The notes under the pieces were generated by a model. It was not told where the DNA came from. It did no database searches and worked only from the letters and a program-made list of their open reading frames with translations. A stretch of DNA of 64,000 bases from NCBI GenBank assembly GCA_963747835.1, contig CAVVGO010000005.1:558001-622000 (forward strand), read 5' to 3'. Below are positions 56,287 to 64,000 of the stretch, in pieces. Position numbers and translations under genes: made by a program. The stretch's first letter is position 1. Each line of letters starts with the position of its first letter. Origin of the DNA: JAJPKK01 sp963747835. Its GTDB lineage: Bacteria > Pseudomonadota > Alphaproteobacteria > Rhizobiales > Xanthobacteraceae.

Positions 56287-56416
56287 ATCATGTTCCGATT
56301 CGATCAAATCACCTTTCCACCGTCATGCCCGTGCTTGTCGCGGGCATGCACGCCTTTTTCTTGCCGCCGTTCAGCAAGAGAGACGTGGATGGCCTGGACG
56401 AGCCCGGCCGTGACTC
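56284..56416. repeat. Dispersed intergenic inverted repeat, copy 5 (opposite orientation)
   Basis: It begins TTAGATCATGTTCCGATTCG right at the livK stop. It then has a CATGCCCG...CGCGGGCATG hairpin (56324-56348) and the arm GACGAGCCCGGCCGTGACTC (56397-56416), which is the reverse complement of the copy 2 arm. The repeat separates livK from livH by about 220 bp, so it sits inside the importer operon. Confidence 0.7.
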
Positions 56417-56511
56417 ACAAAAATGATTTAACGTGACCGGAATCCGCTCCGGCATGCGCGTCGCGGCCGTTTATGGGCCTGGCGCATCGCGCCCGCACGA
56501 CCGGTGAGCGC

Positions 56512-57387
56512 ATGTCGGAACTGATGATGAGCGCCGTCGGCGGCATCAAGTTCGGTGCCATCTACGCGCTTGCCGCCATCGGGCTCGTTGCCATCCACAA
56601 GGCGACCCGCATCGTCAACTTCGCCCATGGCGGGCTCGTCATGCTGGGTGCGTTCGGCGCCTATCTGGTGGTGGTGTATTACGAGCTGCCGTATTGGCTC
56701 GCCTATGTGCTGGTGCCGCTGGCGATCGGCGCATTTGCCGCCCTGCTCGAAATCACGCTGCTGAAGACCTTGCGCAAGGCCGATCTCTTTGCGGTGCTGG
56801 TCGCCACCATCTTCCTCGGCATCGTGCTCTCGGAATCCTATCGGCTTGCCTACAACACCGAGATCCTCGCCGTCCCGAGCGCGGTCGCGAACGCCCCCAT
56901 ATTCATAGGCGACATCGTGATCACCCGGGAGCAGATCTGGGTATCGCTCGGCGCGCTGCTGTGCGGACTGTCCGGCTTTCTGCTGTTTCGTTACGCGCGG
57001 ACCGGCCGCAGCATGCGGGCAATGGCGGCGAACATGCGTGGCGCTCAGCTGTGCGGCTATTCGGTGGACGGCGTCTATGCGCTGGCGTGGTTCTTCGGCG
57101 GCGTACTGGCCGGGCTTGCCGGTGTGTTCACGGCGCCGAGCACCGGGGTCTCGCCGGAGCTCGCGGTTTCGACGGTGACGGCCGCGTTCGTCGCTGCGGC
57201 GATCGGCGGGTTCGATTCGCTTGGCGGCGCGCTCGTGGGCGGCCTCGTTCTCGGGCTCGCCGAGACGCTCGCCGCCACTTACGTTTCCAGCGCCGCCAAG
57301 AGTGCCGTGAGTTTCCTGCTTCTGTTCGCTGTGCTGCTGTGGCGGCCCGACGGGCTGTTCCCGGAACGAAAGATTCGTCGTGTCTGA
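56512..57387 (+). CDS. Branched-chain-type ABC transporter permease (LivH-like)
   Basis: A 291-residue permease with about eight helices. GGIKFGAIYALAAIGLVAIH and RIVNFAHGGLVMLGAFGAYL are classic LivH landmarks, and GGFDSLGGALVGGLVLGLAE precedes the last helices. It uses ATG 56512 because the upstream in-frame residues are not hydrophobic. The next gene starts with GTG 57380 and overlaps it by 8 bp. It forms the channel with the LivM part of the next protein. Confidence 0.9.
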   Translation: MSELMMSAVGGIKFGAIYALAAIGLVAIHKATRIVNFAHGGLVMLGAFGAYLVVVYYELPYWLAYVLVPLAIGAFAALLEITLLKTLRKADLFAVLVATIFLGIVLSESYRLAYNTEILAVPSAVANAPIFIGDIVITREQIWVSLGALLCGLSGFLLFRYARTGRSMRAMAANMRGAQLCGYSVDGVYALAWFFGGVLAGLAGVFTAPSTGVSPELAVSTVTAAFVAAAIGGFDSLGGALVGGLVLGLAETLAATYVSSAAKSAVSFLLLFAVLLWRPDGLFPERKIRRV

Positions 57388-59171
57388 CGGCCGCTTGCGC
57401 GCGGTGACCGGGGTCCTCATGCCAAGCGCCGCCATCGGCGCTGTGCTGCTAGCGAGCCTCGCGGTCGGCCAATACTGGAAATTCATCCTCGCCATGACGA
57501 TGGCGGCGATGCTGGTCGGGATCGGCCTCATCCTGCTGGTCGGCTTCGCGCGCTGCATCACGCTTGCCACTGGCGCCATGATGGGGCTTGGCGCCTACGG
57601 CACGACACTGCTGGCGACGACGTGGGGCTGGCCCTATCCGGCGGCGCTCGCGGCGGCGCTCGTGATCGGCGCCGGCGCCGGATTCATTCTCGGCGTTCCG
57701 TGCGTGCGTTTCCGCAGCCACAATCTTGCGATGGTGACGCTGGTGTTCCAGGCCACCGTCATTATCGTCATGCGGGAGTGGACCGGCCTCACCGGCGGCG
57801 CGCAAGGCATGAACGTGCCGGTGCCGAGCGTCTTCGGAATTCGCGCTCGGAAGCGATCTTGCCTTCGTGGTTTTCGCCGCCGCCGCCGTGATGCTGGTCC
57901 TGCCGGTCCTCGCGGCGCTGCTGCGCGGCGCACTCGGAATGAATCTACGGGCGCTCGCCGCTAACGAGATTGCCGCTCGCGCGTACGGCATCTCGATCGA
58001 GCGGCACCTTGTGGTGAGCTTCGTGATCAGCTCCGCCGTGCTCGCCTTCGCGGGCGCGCTCAGCGCTCCCGGACTGCGCATCATCGATCCCGACAGTTTC
58101 GGCATCATGGCCTCGATCTTTGCTCTCGCCGGCCCCATCATCGGTGGCGTCGGATCGCTGTGGGGCGGCCTGATCGGCGGCGCCATCATTCACTTGTTGC
58201 CGGAAGTGCTGCGACCGATCGCCGACTACACGGATCTGGTAATGGCCGCGCTCGTGCTTGCGGTCGTCATCTTCATGCCTGAAGGGATCGTTGGCCTTTT
58301 CCGGCACGGGGCGGCGCGGTGGCAGAGGATAGCGCCGCGCCCTATTGCCGCCGTGGCGTCACCCGGGCTCCGGCTCGGCCACCGGCGAGCGCCAGACCGG
58401 AGCGGGCCGGCGCTCTCCGTCGAGGGACTTTCGGTTGCCTATGACGCGGTGCGCGCCGTCGCCGGCGTCTCGCTCGAAATTCCCCCCGGCACGATTTACG
58501 GCCTGATGGGGCCGAACGGCGCCGGCAAGACGACGCTCTTCAATGCGGTGTCTGGTTTCGTGACGCCGACCGAGGGGCGCGTCGCGGTGTTCGGCGAGCC
58601 GTTGCTTGCCGCCCCGGTTCATCGCCGGATCGTGCTCGGGATTTCCCGCACGTTCCAGCAGGTCGCGACCTTCCCGACGCTGAGCTGCCGCGACAATGTG
58701 TTGATCGGTTTGGGTCGCAACACCATGAGCGCGGTGCTGCGCCGCAGTTTCGATGGCGCCGTGGCGGGTCCCGTCAGCCGCAAGGAAACGGCCGAGGCCG
58801 AGGCGGCGCTCGAAGCCGTGGGGCTTGGTGCCCATGGCGATGTGCGGGCTGGAGCGCTGTCACTCGGAAGCCAGCGGCGGCTGGAGGTGGCTCGTGCGAT
58901 CGTCTCACTGCCGCGCCTGATCCTGCTCGATGAGCCGGTTTCCGGCGTCAGCCACGACGAGGCCGCGCAACTCTCGACGCTGCTGCAATCGATCAACCGC
59001 GAACTCGGCATCACCATGTTGATCGTGGAGCACAACATCGGCTTCCTGACCGGCGTATGCGACCGCCTTGCCGCCATGGCGCAGGGAAAGATCATTGCGG
59101 AAGGCAAACCATCGGACGTGGTTGGGTCTGCCGAAGTGCGGCGCGTCTATTTCGGCGAAGGGCAGCCATGA
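57380..59171 (+). CDS. Fused LivM permease-LivG ATPase, frameshifted once
   Basis: From GTG 57380 the LivM part has FILAMTMAAMLVGIGLILLV and LVGFARCITLATGAMMGLGA. A one-base loss near 57840 shifts the frame (GSDLAFVVFAAAAVMLVLPV is restored). The permease ends near PEGIVGLFRHGAAR and is followed without a stop by an ATPase: Walker A GPNGAGKTTLFNAVSG, signature LSLGSQRRLEVARAIV, Walker B LILLDEPVSGVSHDE, and IVEHNIGFLTGVCDRL. Total is about 597 residues. LivM-LivG fusions are known in rhizobia. The next gene overlaps by ATGA. Confidence 0.88.
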
Positions 59172-59866
59172 CGCTCGAGGTCCAGGGATTGCGCGTCGCC
59201 TATGGGCCGATCGTCGCGGTCCATGATCTCAGTTTCACCTTGCCGCAGGGCGGAGCGTTTGCGCTGCTCGGACCCAACGGGGCCGGCAAGACGTCAGCCG
59301 TCGAGGCGATCGTGGGCCTCATTCCGTCAGCGAGCGGCCGCGTCATGTTCGAGGGCGCGATGCTGACCGGGAGATCGACGAGCGACATCGTGCGTCGCGG
59401 GTTGACCCTGGTGCCGCAGTGGCGCGAGTTGTTTCCGAGGTTTTCGGTCGAGGAGACGCTGCTTGCGGGCTCCGCCGCTGCGCGCGGACGTAAGCCGATG
59501 TCGCTTGACGAGGTCTACGAGGTTTTCCCGGTGCTGGCGGCGCGTTGCCGTCAGCTTGCCGGCTCGCTCTCGGGCGGCGAACAACAGATGCTCGCGGTCG
59601 CTCGCGCGTTGATCTCGCGACCGCGGGCCTTGCTGCTCGACGAACCGTCCGCCGGCCTCGCGGCGGGCGTGCTGCGCGACCTCGTCCCGGTCATCAACAG
59701 CATCCGGGCGAGCGGCGTCGCCGTATTGCTGGTCGAGCAGAACCTCGAACTGGCGCAGGCGCTCGCCGAGCGCGCCATCGTGCTCGCGGCCGGCCGCAAG
59801 GTCTGGGAGGGCAGCGTCAGCGACGGGCTCGACCTCAACGAAATCGCGCGCGCCTATTTCGCGTAA
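59168..59866 (+). CDS. Branched-chain-type ABC transporter ATP-binding protein (LivF-like)
   Basis: A 232-residue ATPase starting in an ATGA overlap with the fused LivMG gene. Walker A is GPNGAGKTSAVEAIVGLI, with Ser in place of the usual second Thr. The signature is LSGGEQQMLAVARALI, Walker B is RALLLDEPSAGLA, and the D-loop and switch His region reads LLVEQNLELAQALAERA, with Glu-Gln in place of the usual His-region sequence, as in LivF proteins. It completes the importer. Confidence 0.92.
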   Translation: MTLEVQGLRVAYGPIVAVHDLSFTLPQGGAFALLGPNGAGKTSAVEAIVGLIPSASGRVMFEGAMLTGRSTSDIVRRGLTLVPQWRELFPRFSVEETLLAGSAAARGRKPMSLDEVYEVFPVLAARCRQLAGSLSGGEQQMLAVARALISRPRALLLDEPSAGLAAGVLRDLVPVINSIRASGVAVLLVEQNLELAQALAERAIVLAAGRKVWEGSVSDGLDLNEIARAYFA

Positions 59867-59885
59867 CCGGAAAGGACCGGAGTCC

Positions 59886-61379
59886 ATGACCGCAAACGAA
59901 CTCAAGGTCGGCACCCTGTTCGCCGAACCCGGCAAAGCGCCCAGTCGACACGGCGCAACCATCACGTGGCGGGATGGGCGCATCACCGGCGTAACCGATA
60001 CCGGACGCCGGGAAGATTCCGGCGCGAACAGCGGCCTGGTCGCGCTCCCGGCGTTGGTCAACGCACACGATCACGGACGCGGGCTGCACCATGTCGCGTT
60101 CGGGGCGCGCGACCAGCAGCTTGAGCTGTGGCGGGTCGCGCTCTATGCCCACCCGCCGATCGACCCCTATCTCAACGCCGCCCTGGCGTTCGCTCGGCTT
60201 GCGCGGGCCGGCGTCGGCGCGGTCATGCATGTTCATTCCTCGATCCTCGTCGACCGGCTCGCCTCCGATGCCGAGGCGGTGGCGCGCGCCGCCCGGGATG
60301 TGGGGATACGCCTCGCCTTCGTGGTGCCGCTGCGCGATGTGCGTACCATTGGCTACCACGACGACGACGCGATGGTCGCCCTGCACGATCCCGGCGACCG
60401 CGAAGCCATTCGCAAGACCTGGCTCTATCCGTATCCGAGCCCGGCCGAGTATATGGCGCTGGTGCGCGACATTGCGGGCCGGATCGAAGGACCGACCATC
60501 AGTGTCCAGCTCGGGCCGAACAGCCCGATCGCCTGCAGCGATGCGTTGCTCACCGAGACGGCGGCGGAATCCGCGCGGAGCGGTCGCCGCGTTCACACCC
60601 ACCTCCTCGAGACCGAGACGCAGCGGCAATGGGGTGACGCGAAGTATCGCGGCGGCCTGATCCGGCATCTCGATGATCTCGGCCTGTTGTCGCCGCGGTT
60701 CTCCGGCGCTCATGGTGTGTGGCTGAGCCCGCAGGACTGCGAGCTGTTCGCCGAACGGGGCTCTTCGATCGTCGTCAACACCAGTTCGAACCTGCGCCTG
60801 CGGTCCGGCATCGCGCCGGTTGCCGATTATCTGCGTGCCGGCATGCGTTTCGGCTTCGGCATCAATTCAGCATCGTTCGATGACGACGACGATGCGTTTC
60901 GCGAATTGCGCATCACCCATTGGCTGCAATCCCTGCATCAGAGCCCGGCGCCGCTGACCCCGGATCGGCTGTTCACCGCGGCTCACAAGGACGGGTTTCA
61001 TGCCGTGACCAACAGCGACCAGTTTGGCGCCGTCGCGCCCGGGATGCCGGCGGACTTCGTCGTGCTCGATCTCGACGCCATGTCGTACGATCTCATCGAA
61101 GGCATGGCGGAGGACCTCGACGTCCTCCTTACCCGGGCGGCGAACCGTTACGTGCGCCATGTCTACGTCGACGGCCGGCAGATCGTTCGCGACGGCCGCG
61201 TGGTCGGAATCGATTTTGAGGCGGTCGAACGCGAGGTGCTGCGCCAGGCGCGGACGGCGGCCAAGCATATGCGATCGCTTCGTCCCATCATGGAGCGCTC
61301 CCAGGCCACGCTCGACCGCTTTTATCGGACCGGCACGCACGCCGTCGGCAGCCCGGAGGAGCCCGGCACCAATTTGTGA
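59886..61379 (+). CDS. Amidohydrolase (AtzA/TrzN/guanine deaminase-like superfamily)
   Basis: A 497-residue TIM-barrel hydrolase. The metal site HxH is in VNAHDHGRGLH (His61, His63). A further His is in RVHTHLLETE (237/239) and one in SGAHGVWLS (276). The usual Gly-Thr-Asp/Leu-Asp motif that supplies the catalytic Asp reads FGFGINSASFDDDDDAFREL, placing Asn327 where Asp is expected. The start is 20 bp after livF, so it is co-transcribed with the importer and probably acts on the imported compound. Deaminase, dechlorinase-like or ring-opening activity are all possible. Confidence 0.84.
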   Translation: MTANELKVGTLFAEPGKAPSRHGATITWRDGRITGVTDTGRREDSGANSGLVALPALVNAHDHGRGLHHVAFGARDQQLELWRVALYAHPPIDPYLNAALAFARLARAGVGAVMHVHSSILVDRLASDAEAVARAARDVGIRLAFVVPLRDVRTIGYHDDDAMVALHDPGDREAIRKTWLYPYPSPAEYMALVRDIAGRIEGPTISVQLGPNSPIACSDALLTETAAESARSGRRVHTHLLETETQRQWGDAKYRGGLIRHLDDLGLLSPRFSGAHGVWLSPQDCELFAERGSSIVVNTSSNLRLRSGIAPVADYLRAGMRFGFGINSASFDDDDDAFRELRITHWLQSLHQSPAPLTPDRLFTAAHKDGFHAVTNSDQFGAVAPGMPADFVVLDLDAMSYDLIEGMAEDLDVLLTRAANRYVRHVYVDGRQIVRDGRVVGIDFEAVEREVLRQARTAAKHMRSLRPIMERSQATLDRFYRTGTHAVGSPEEPGTNL

Positions 61380-61442
61380 GACGCGGTCGCGGCTTCTCGG
61401 CCATCGGATTGCCACGGATCGCTGGTCACATTGGCGTCAGCC

Positions 61443-62816
61443 ATGAACATACACGAGCCGCAACTCTTCACGCCGCCCCGACCGCGCATTCCGGAGCGTG
61501 ACCCCGGCTGGTATCGGTTCTTCGTCGCCGCCGGCACCAACGGGCTGGAGATTTGGCCCCAGGAGGCTTACCGGCAAGACATCCTGCCGGGCACTTTATT
61601 CGGCCGACGCCGGTTCCTGATCAATTCCGAAGAGGCGATCCATCGCGTGCTGGTGGAAAATGCCGCGAACTACCGCCGCACGGTGGCGGCCATCCAAATC
61701 CTCGGTCCAATCGTCGGCGAGGGCCTCATTCTCAGCGAAGGCGAGCAATGGCGGCATCAGCGCCGCATCATCGCGCCCGCACTGGCGCCGCGCAGCATTC
61801 CGATGCTCGCGCGGCATGTGGTGAGCACCGCGAACGAGGCGATCGCGCGCCTTGCCGCAGCGGACGGTGAGCCGGTAAATCTGCTCGCCGCGATGCAATT
61901 ACTCGCTCTGGAAATCGCGTCGCGCTCCATGTTCTCGCTGGAGATGCAGCAGCATGGGGCGGCTCTGCGCAGGTTGATCGCCGACTTCGCGGTGCGCCTG
62001 GGCAGGCCATCGGTCCTCGACCTCATTCTGCCTGCCCGGATTCCGACCTTGCGTGATCTCGCGCGGCGGCGATTCCGGAAGCGGTGGATCGCCCTCATGG
62101 ACGAGATCATCGAGGCGCGGCTGCAAGCACCGCCAAGCGAGAAACCGCGGGATCTGTTCGATCTGCTGCTTGCCGCGCGCGACCCGGAGACCGGAGCGGT
62201 TTTCACGCGGGCTCAATTGCGCGATCAGGTTGCCACAATGATCGTTGCCGGCCACGAGACCACGGCGCTGACGCTGTTCTGGTCGATGTATCTGCTCGCA
62301 TCGGCCCCGGCCGAACAGGAGAGGTTGGCGCAGGAGGTTCGATCAATCGACTTTGAAAACGATCCGCCCGGCGACGTGCTGCCGAAACTCCCTTATACGC
62401 GCGCCGTCATAAGCGAGGCGCTGCGGCTTTACCCGCCGGCGTTCGCCATCGCGCGCAGGGCGATCGCGGCGGACCGGGTCGGTCCCGTCGCGGTTTCGGG
62501 CGGTGATGTGGTCATGATCTCGCCTTGGGTTCTCCACCGCCATGTTGGGCTGTGGAAGGATCCCGACACGTTCAATCCATCACGTTTTGTCGGCCGGGAC
62601 CCGGCGGCACACCGCTTCGCCTACATGCCGTTCGGCGCCGGCCCGCGTGTGTGTGTCGGCGCGCAGTTTGCGTTGACCGAGGCGGGCCTGGTGCTGGCCA
62701 TGCTGGTTCACCGCTTCAGCCTCACGCTCGCCGACGATGTCCCGGTCATTCCGAGAGCCGTAGTCACGACCCAGCCCGATCATCCTGCGCCGTTTCGGCT
62801 GCGGCCAAGAAACTGA
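61443..62816 (+). CDS. Cytochrome P450
   Basis: A 457-residue soluble P450. The I-helix oxygen-binding motif is AGHETTALTLFW, the K-helix ExxR is in ISEALRLYPPAFA, and the heme-Cys loop is FGAGPRVCVGAQFA (Cys404). There is no membrane anchor, as usual for bacterial enzymes, so it needs a ferredoxin/reductase pair that is not encoded nearby. ATG 61443 is preferred over a TTG 12 bp upstream. It follows the amidohydrolase by 63 bp and is probably the last gene of the importer operon. Substrate unknown. Confidence 0.92.
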   Translation: MNIHEPQLFTPPRPRIPERDPGWYRFFVAAGTNGLEIWPQEAYRQDILPGTLFGRRRFLINSEEAIHRVLVENAANYRRTVAAIQILGPIVGEGLILSEGEQWRHQRRIIAPALAPRSIPMLARHVVSTANEAIARLAAADGEPVNLLAAMQLLALEIASRSMFSLEMQQHGAALRRLIADFAVRLGRPSVLDLILPARIPTLRDLARRRFRKRWIALMDEIIEARLQAPPSEKPRDLFDLLLAARDPETGAVFTRAQLRDQVATMIVAGHETTALTLFWSMYLLASAPAEQERLAQEVRSIDFENDPPGDVLPKLPYTRAVISEALRLYPPAFAIARRAIAADRVGPVAVSGGDVVMISPWVLHRHVGLWKDPDTFNPSRFVGRDPAAHRFAYMPFGAGPRVCVGAQFALTEAGLVLAMLVHRFSLTLADDVPVIPRAVVTTQPDHPAPFRLRPRN

Positions 62817-62904
62817 CGCAAACGGCTATTCGAATTGCTACCGATTGCAGGCCCGATCATCCTCACCCGCGCGTCCGACGATTGATATTCTCCGACGATC
62901 AGGT

Positions 62905-62929
62905 GGAACCCGAGCGGGGGACAGGCGTT
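62905..62929 (+). promoter_or_regulatory. EcfG-type general stress promoter
   Basis: GGAAC at 62905-62909, sixteen bases, then CGTT at 62926-62929. This is exactly the consensus GGAAC-N16/17-CGTT used by the EcfG sigma factor of the alphaproteobacterial general stress response. It lies 62 bp before a small membrane-protein start codon. The expected transcription start is near 62937. Confidence 0.7.
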
Positions 62930-62991
62930 TTCCACTCACTAAGTCTTGACGGCAAGAATTCGGACCCCCTTAACAGATATTGGAGGCACAA

Positions 62992-63066
62992 ATGCCAATT
63001 CTCCTGTGGTTTCTCGGCGTACCGCTGGTGGTGGTCGTGGCACTCATGCTCACGCACGTTATATAA
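62992..63066 (+). CDS. 24-residue single-helix membrane peptide
   Basis: The frame starts at ATG 62992 after a strong TTGGAGGCACAA ribosome-binding site and ends at TAA 63064-63066. The product begins MPILLWFLGVPLVVV and is hydrophobic throughout, with one His near the end (THVI). It has its own EcfG-type promoter upstream and a strong terminator 30 bp downstream, so it forms a complete single-gene unit. Similar tiny hydrophobic proteins are often stress-induced in this group. No function can be assigned. Confidence 0.75.
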   Translation: MPILLWFLGVPLVVVVALMLTHVI

Positions 63067-63095
63067 ATATAATCCTCGCGCGTTATACCTTTCGA

Positions 63096-63124
63096 GACCC
63101 CGCACGTTCGCGGGGTCTTTTTTT
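63096..63124 (+). terminator. Rho-independent terminator
   Basis: A perfect 8-bp stem (GACCCCGC / GCGGGGTC), a six-base ACGTTC loop and seven T residues follow the small membrane-peptide gene. It should end that transcript efficiently and insulate the kinase gene downstream. Confidence 0.93.
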
Positions 63125-63291
63125 GCGGGTGGCGTTGCTTGTAACAAAAGCCGCGCCGGGCACACGCTATTGTCCGGCACGTTCGACTATCCGCGCGAGG
63201 AACCCGGCGGTACAAAGGCGCGTTGTTCAGTTTGGGTTGCGGGGTTCGCCAACGCAGGTAGTGCGCTCCAAACCAAAATGAGCCGGCCCTT

Positions 63292-64000
63292 ATGCAGGCG
63301 CTGTTCATCGGACAGACTTATATCGACGTCACGTTCCTCACCGATCGGCTGCCGACCGGCGACGAGAAACACGTGGCGTCAGCCTACGCCGTCTCTTTCG
63401 GCGGCAATGCGGTGACGGCAGCGTTCTGCTGCGCGAAGCTTGCGATCGTCCCCGATCTCATGACGTCGCTGGCGGATGACTGGCTCGGCCGCATGTTCTT
63501 GGACATGGCGGCAAAATACGCCATCCCGGTCCACCCGCGAAACGTCGCGACGTCGTCATTGTCGTTCATCATGCCGAACGACGGCAAGCGCGCCATCGTG
63601 CGCTGCCGGGACGACGGCTATCTCAGCGCGTTTCCGCTCCTCGATCTCGCCGGCTGCCGCGCCCTTCATGTCGACGGCCATCAGCCTGATGCCGCCCTGT
63701 ATTATGCAAGGCGCTGCCGAGCCGCCGGAATCCTGACCTCCATTGATGGCGGCGGGCTGCGGTCTAATACGCACGAGCTGCTGGGCTTCATCGATGTGGC
63801 CGTAGTGGCCGAACGGCTGTGCGAGCAGATGCATCTTACGCCTGGCGAGATGCTCGACTACCTGAAGGCGCGGGGCTGTCGCATCGGTGGTGTCACGTCG
63901 GGAGAGCGGGGTTGTCTGTGGTATGACGAGACCGGCACCGTTCGCTCGATCGCGGCGCTCCGGGTGCCGCCGGAACTCATTCTCGATACCAGCGGCGCGG
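63292..64000 (+). CDS. PfkB-family carbohydrate kinase (3' end outside window)
   Basis: The frame is open from ATG 63292 to the window edge (236 codons). MQALFIGQTYIDVTFLTDRL is the first strand, and YAVSFGGNAVTAAFCCAKLA is the PfkB substrate-binding Gly-Gly-Asn block. GILTSIDGGGLRSNTHELLG and the VAVVAER...MHLTP region follow. The last visible residues are ILDTSGA, the start of the DTxGAGD signature that holds the catalytic Asp, which lies just past the edge. It probably phosphorylates a sugar or nucleoside. The sugar is unknown. Confidence 0.87.
   Translation, partial: MQALFIGQTYIDVTFLTDRLPTGDEKHVASAYAVSFGGNAVTAAFCCAKLAIVPDLMTSLADDWLGRMFLDMAAKYAIPVHPRNVATSSLSFIMPNDGKRAIVRCRDDGYLSAFPLLDLAGCRALHVDGHQPDAALYYARRCRAAGILTSIDGGGLRSNTHELLGFIDVAVVAERLCEQMHLTPGEMLDYLKARGCRIGGVTSGERGCLWYDETGTVRSIAALRVPPELILDTSGA

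Noticed and set aside
1..64000. tRNA, rRNA, CRISPR, integrase or transposase genes
   Set aside because: I looked on both strands and saw no cloverleaf ends, rRNA landmarks, repeat-spacer arrays or recombinase motifs.

Overview
The window looks like a chromosomal segment of a GC-rich alphaproteobacterium, probably of the Bradyrhizobium/Xanthobacteraceae type. The support is a fused livM-livG gene, many ABC importers of the nitrate/taurine type, an intact match to the EcfG general-stress promoter, DUF1254 and DUF6152 exported proteins, and dispersed intergenic inverted repeats of the kind common in that group. I see no rRNA, tRNA, CRISPR array, phage or insertion sequence.

Layout. 0.4-9 kb: a surface-polysaccharide cluster with a flippase, five glycosyltransferases and an FkbM methyltransferase; one glycosyltransferase gene is clearly AT-richer than its neighbours. 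9.2-12.3 kb: a Gly/His/Trp-rich exported protein and a divergent Crp/Fnr regulator with a CRP-type operator between them, then an orphan peptide-type binding protein. 13-16 kb: two DUF1254/DUF1214 proteins in tandem. 16.3-19.7 kb: a four-gene ABC importer operon whose third gene begins in a triplicated start/stop junction. 19.8-22 kb: an orphan HigA-like antitoxin (frameshifted), a relic of a chemotaxis-receptor gene, and an intact chemotaxis receptor.

22-40 kb is a catabolic island. A leftward operon encodes an amidohydrolase, a Rieske ferredoxin, parts for two ABC importers, two short-chain dehydrogenases, a flavin-dependent monooxygenase, a deacetylase-fold hydrolase and a binding protein. 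It is divergent from a two-subunit Rieske dioxygenase with a Gfo/Idh/MocA dehydrogenase, which suggests uptake of an aromatic acid, ring dihydroxylation and rearomatisation. Beyond these lie a second Rieske oxygenase and two more binding proteins, all heavily frameshifted. No transcription regulator and no dioxygenase reductase are visible in the island.

40-54.7 kb: two related exported proteins with a DUF6152 protein, dusA, a TauE/SafE permease, an amidohydrolase, a DUF2235 hydrolase, and a leftward operon for a threonine-synthase-like PLP enzyme, two luciferase-like monooxygenases and a HyuA/HyuB hydantoinase pair. 55-62.8 kb: a branched-chain-type ABC importer (K, H, fused MG, F) in an apparent operon with an amidohydrolase and a cytochrome P450. 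The window closes with a 24-residue membrane peptide gene flanked by an EcfG-type promoter and a strong terminator, then a truncated PfkB-family kinase.

Sequence quality matters to interpretation. At least fourteen genes carry single-base frameshifts, concentrated at 37-39 kb, 43-44.7 kb and 48-53 kb. Conserved protein sequence continues in another frame after almost every one, and lengths summed across frames are normal. I read most of these as base-calling or assembly errors rather than gene decay, but the sequence alone cannot prove it.
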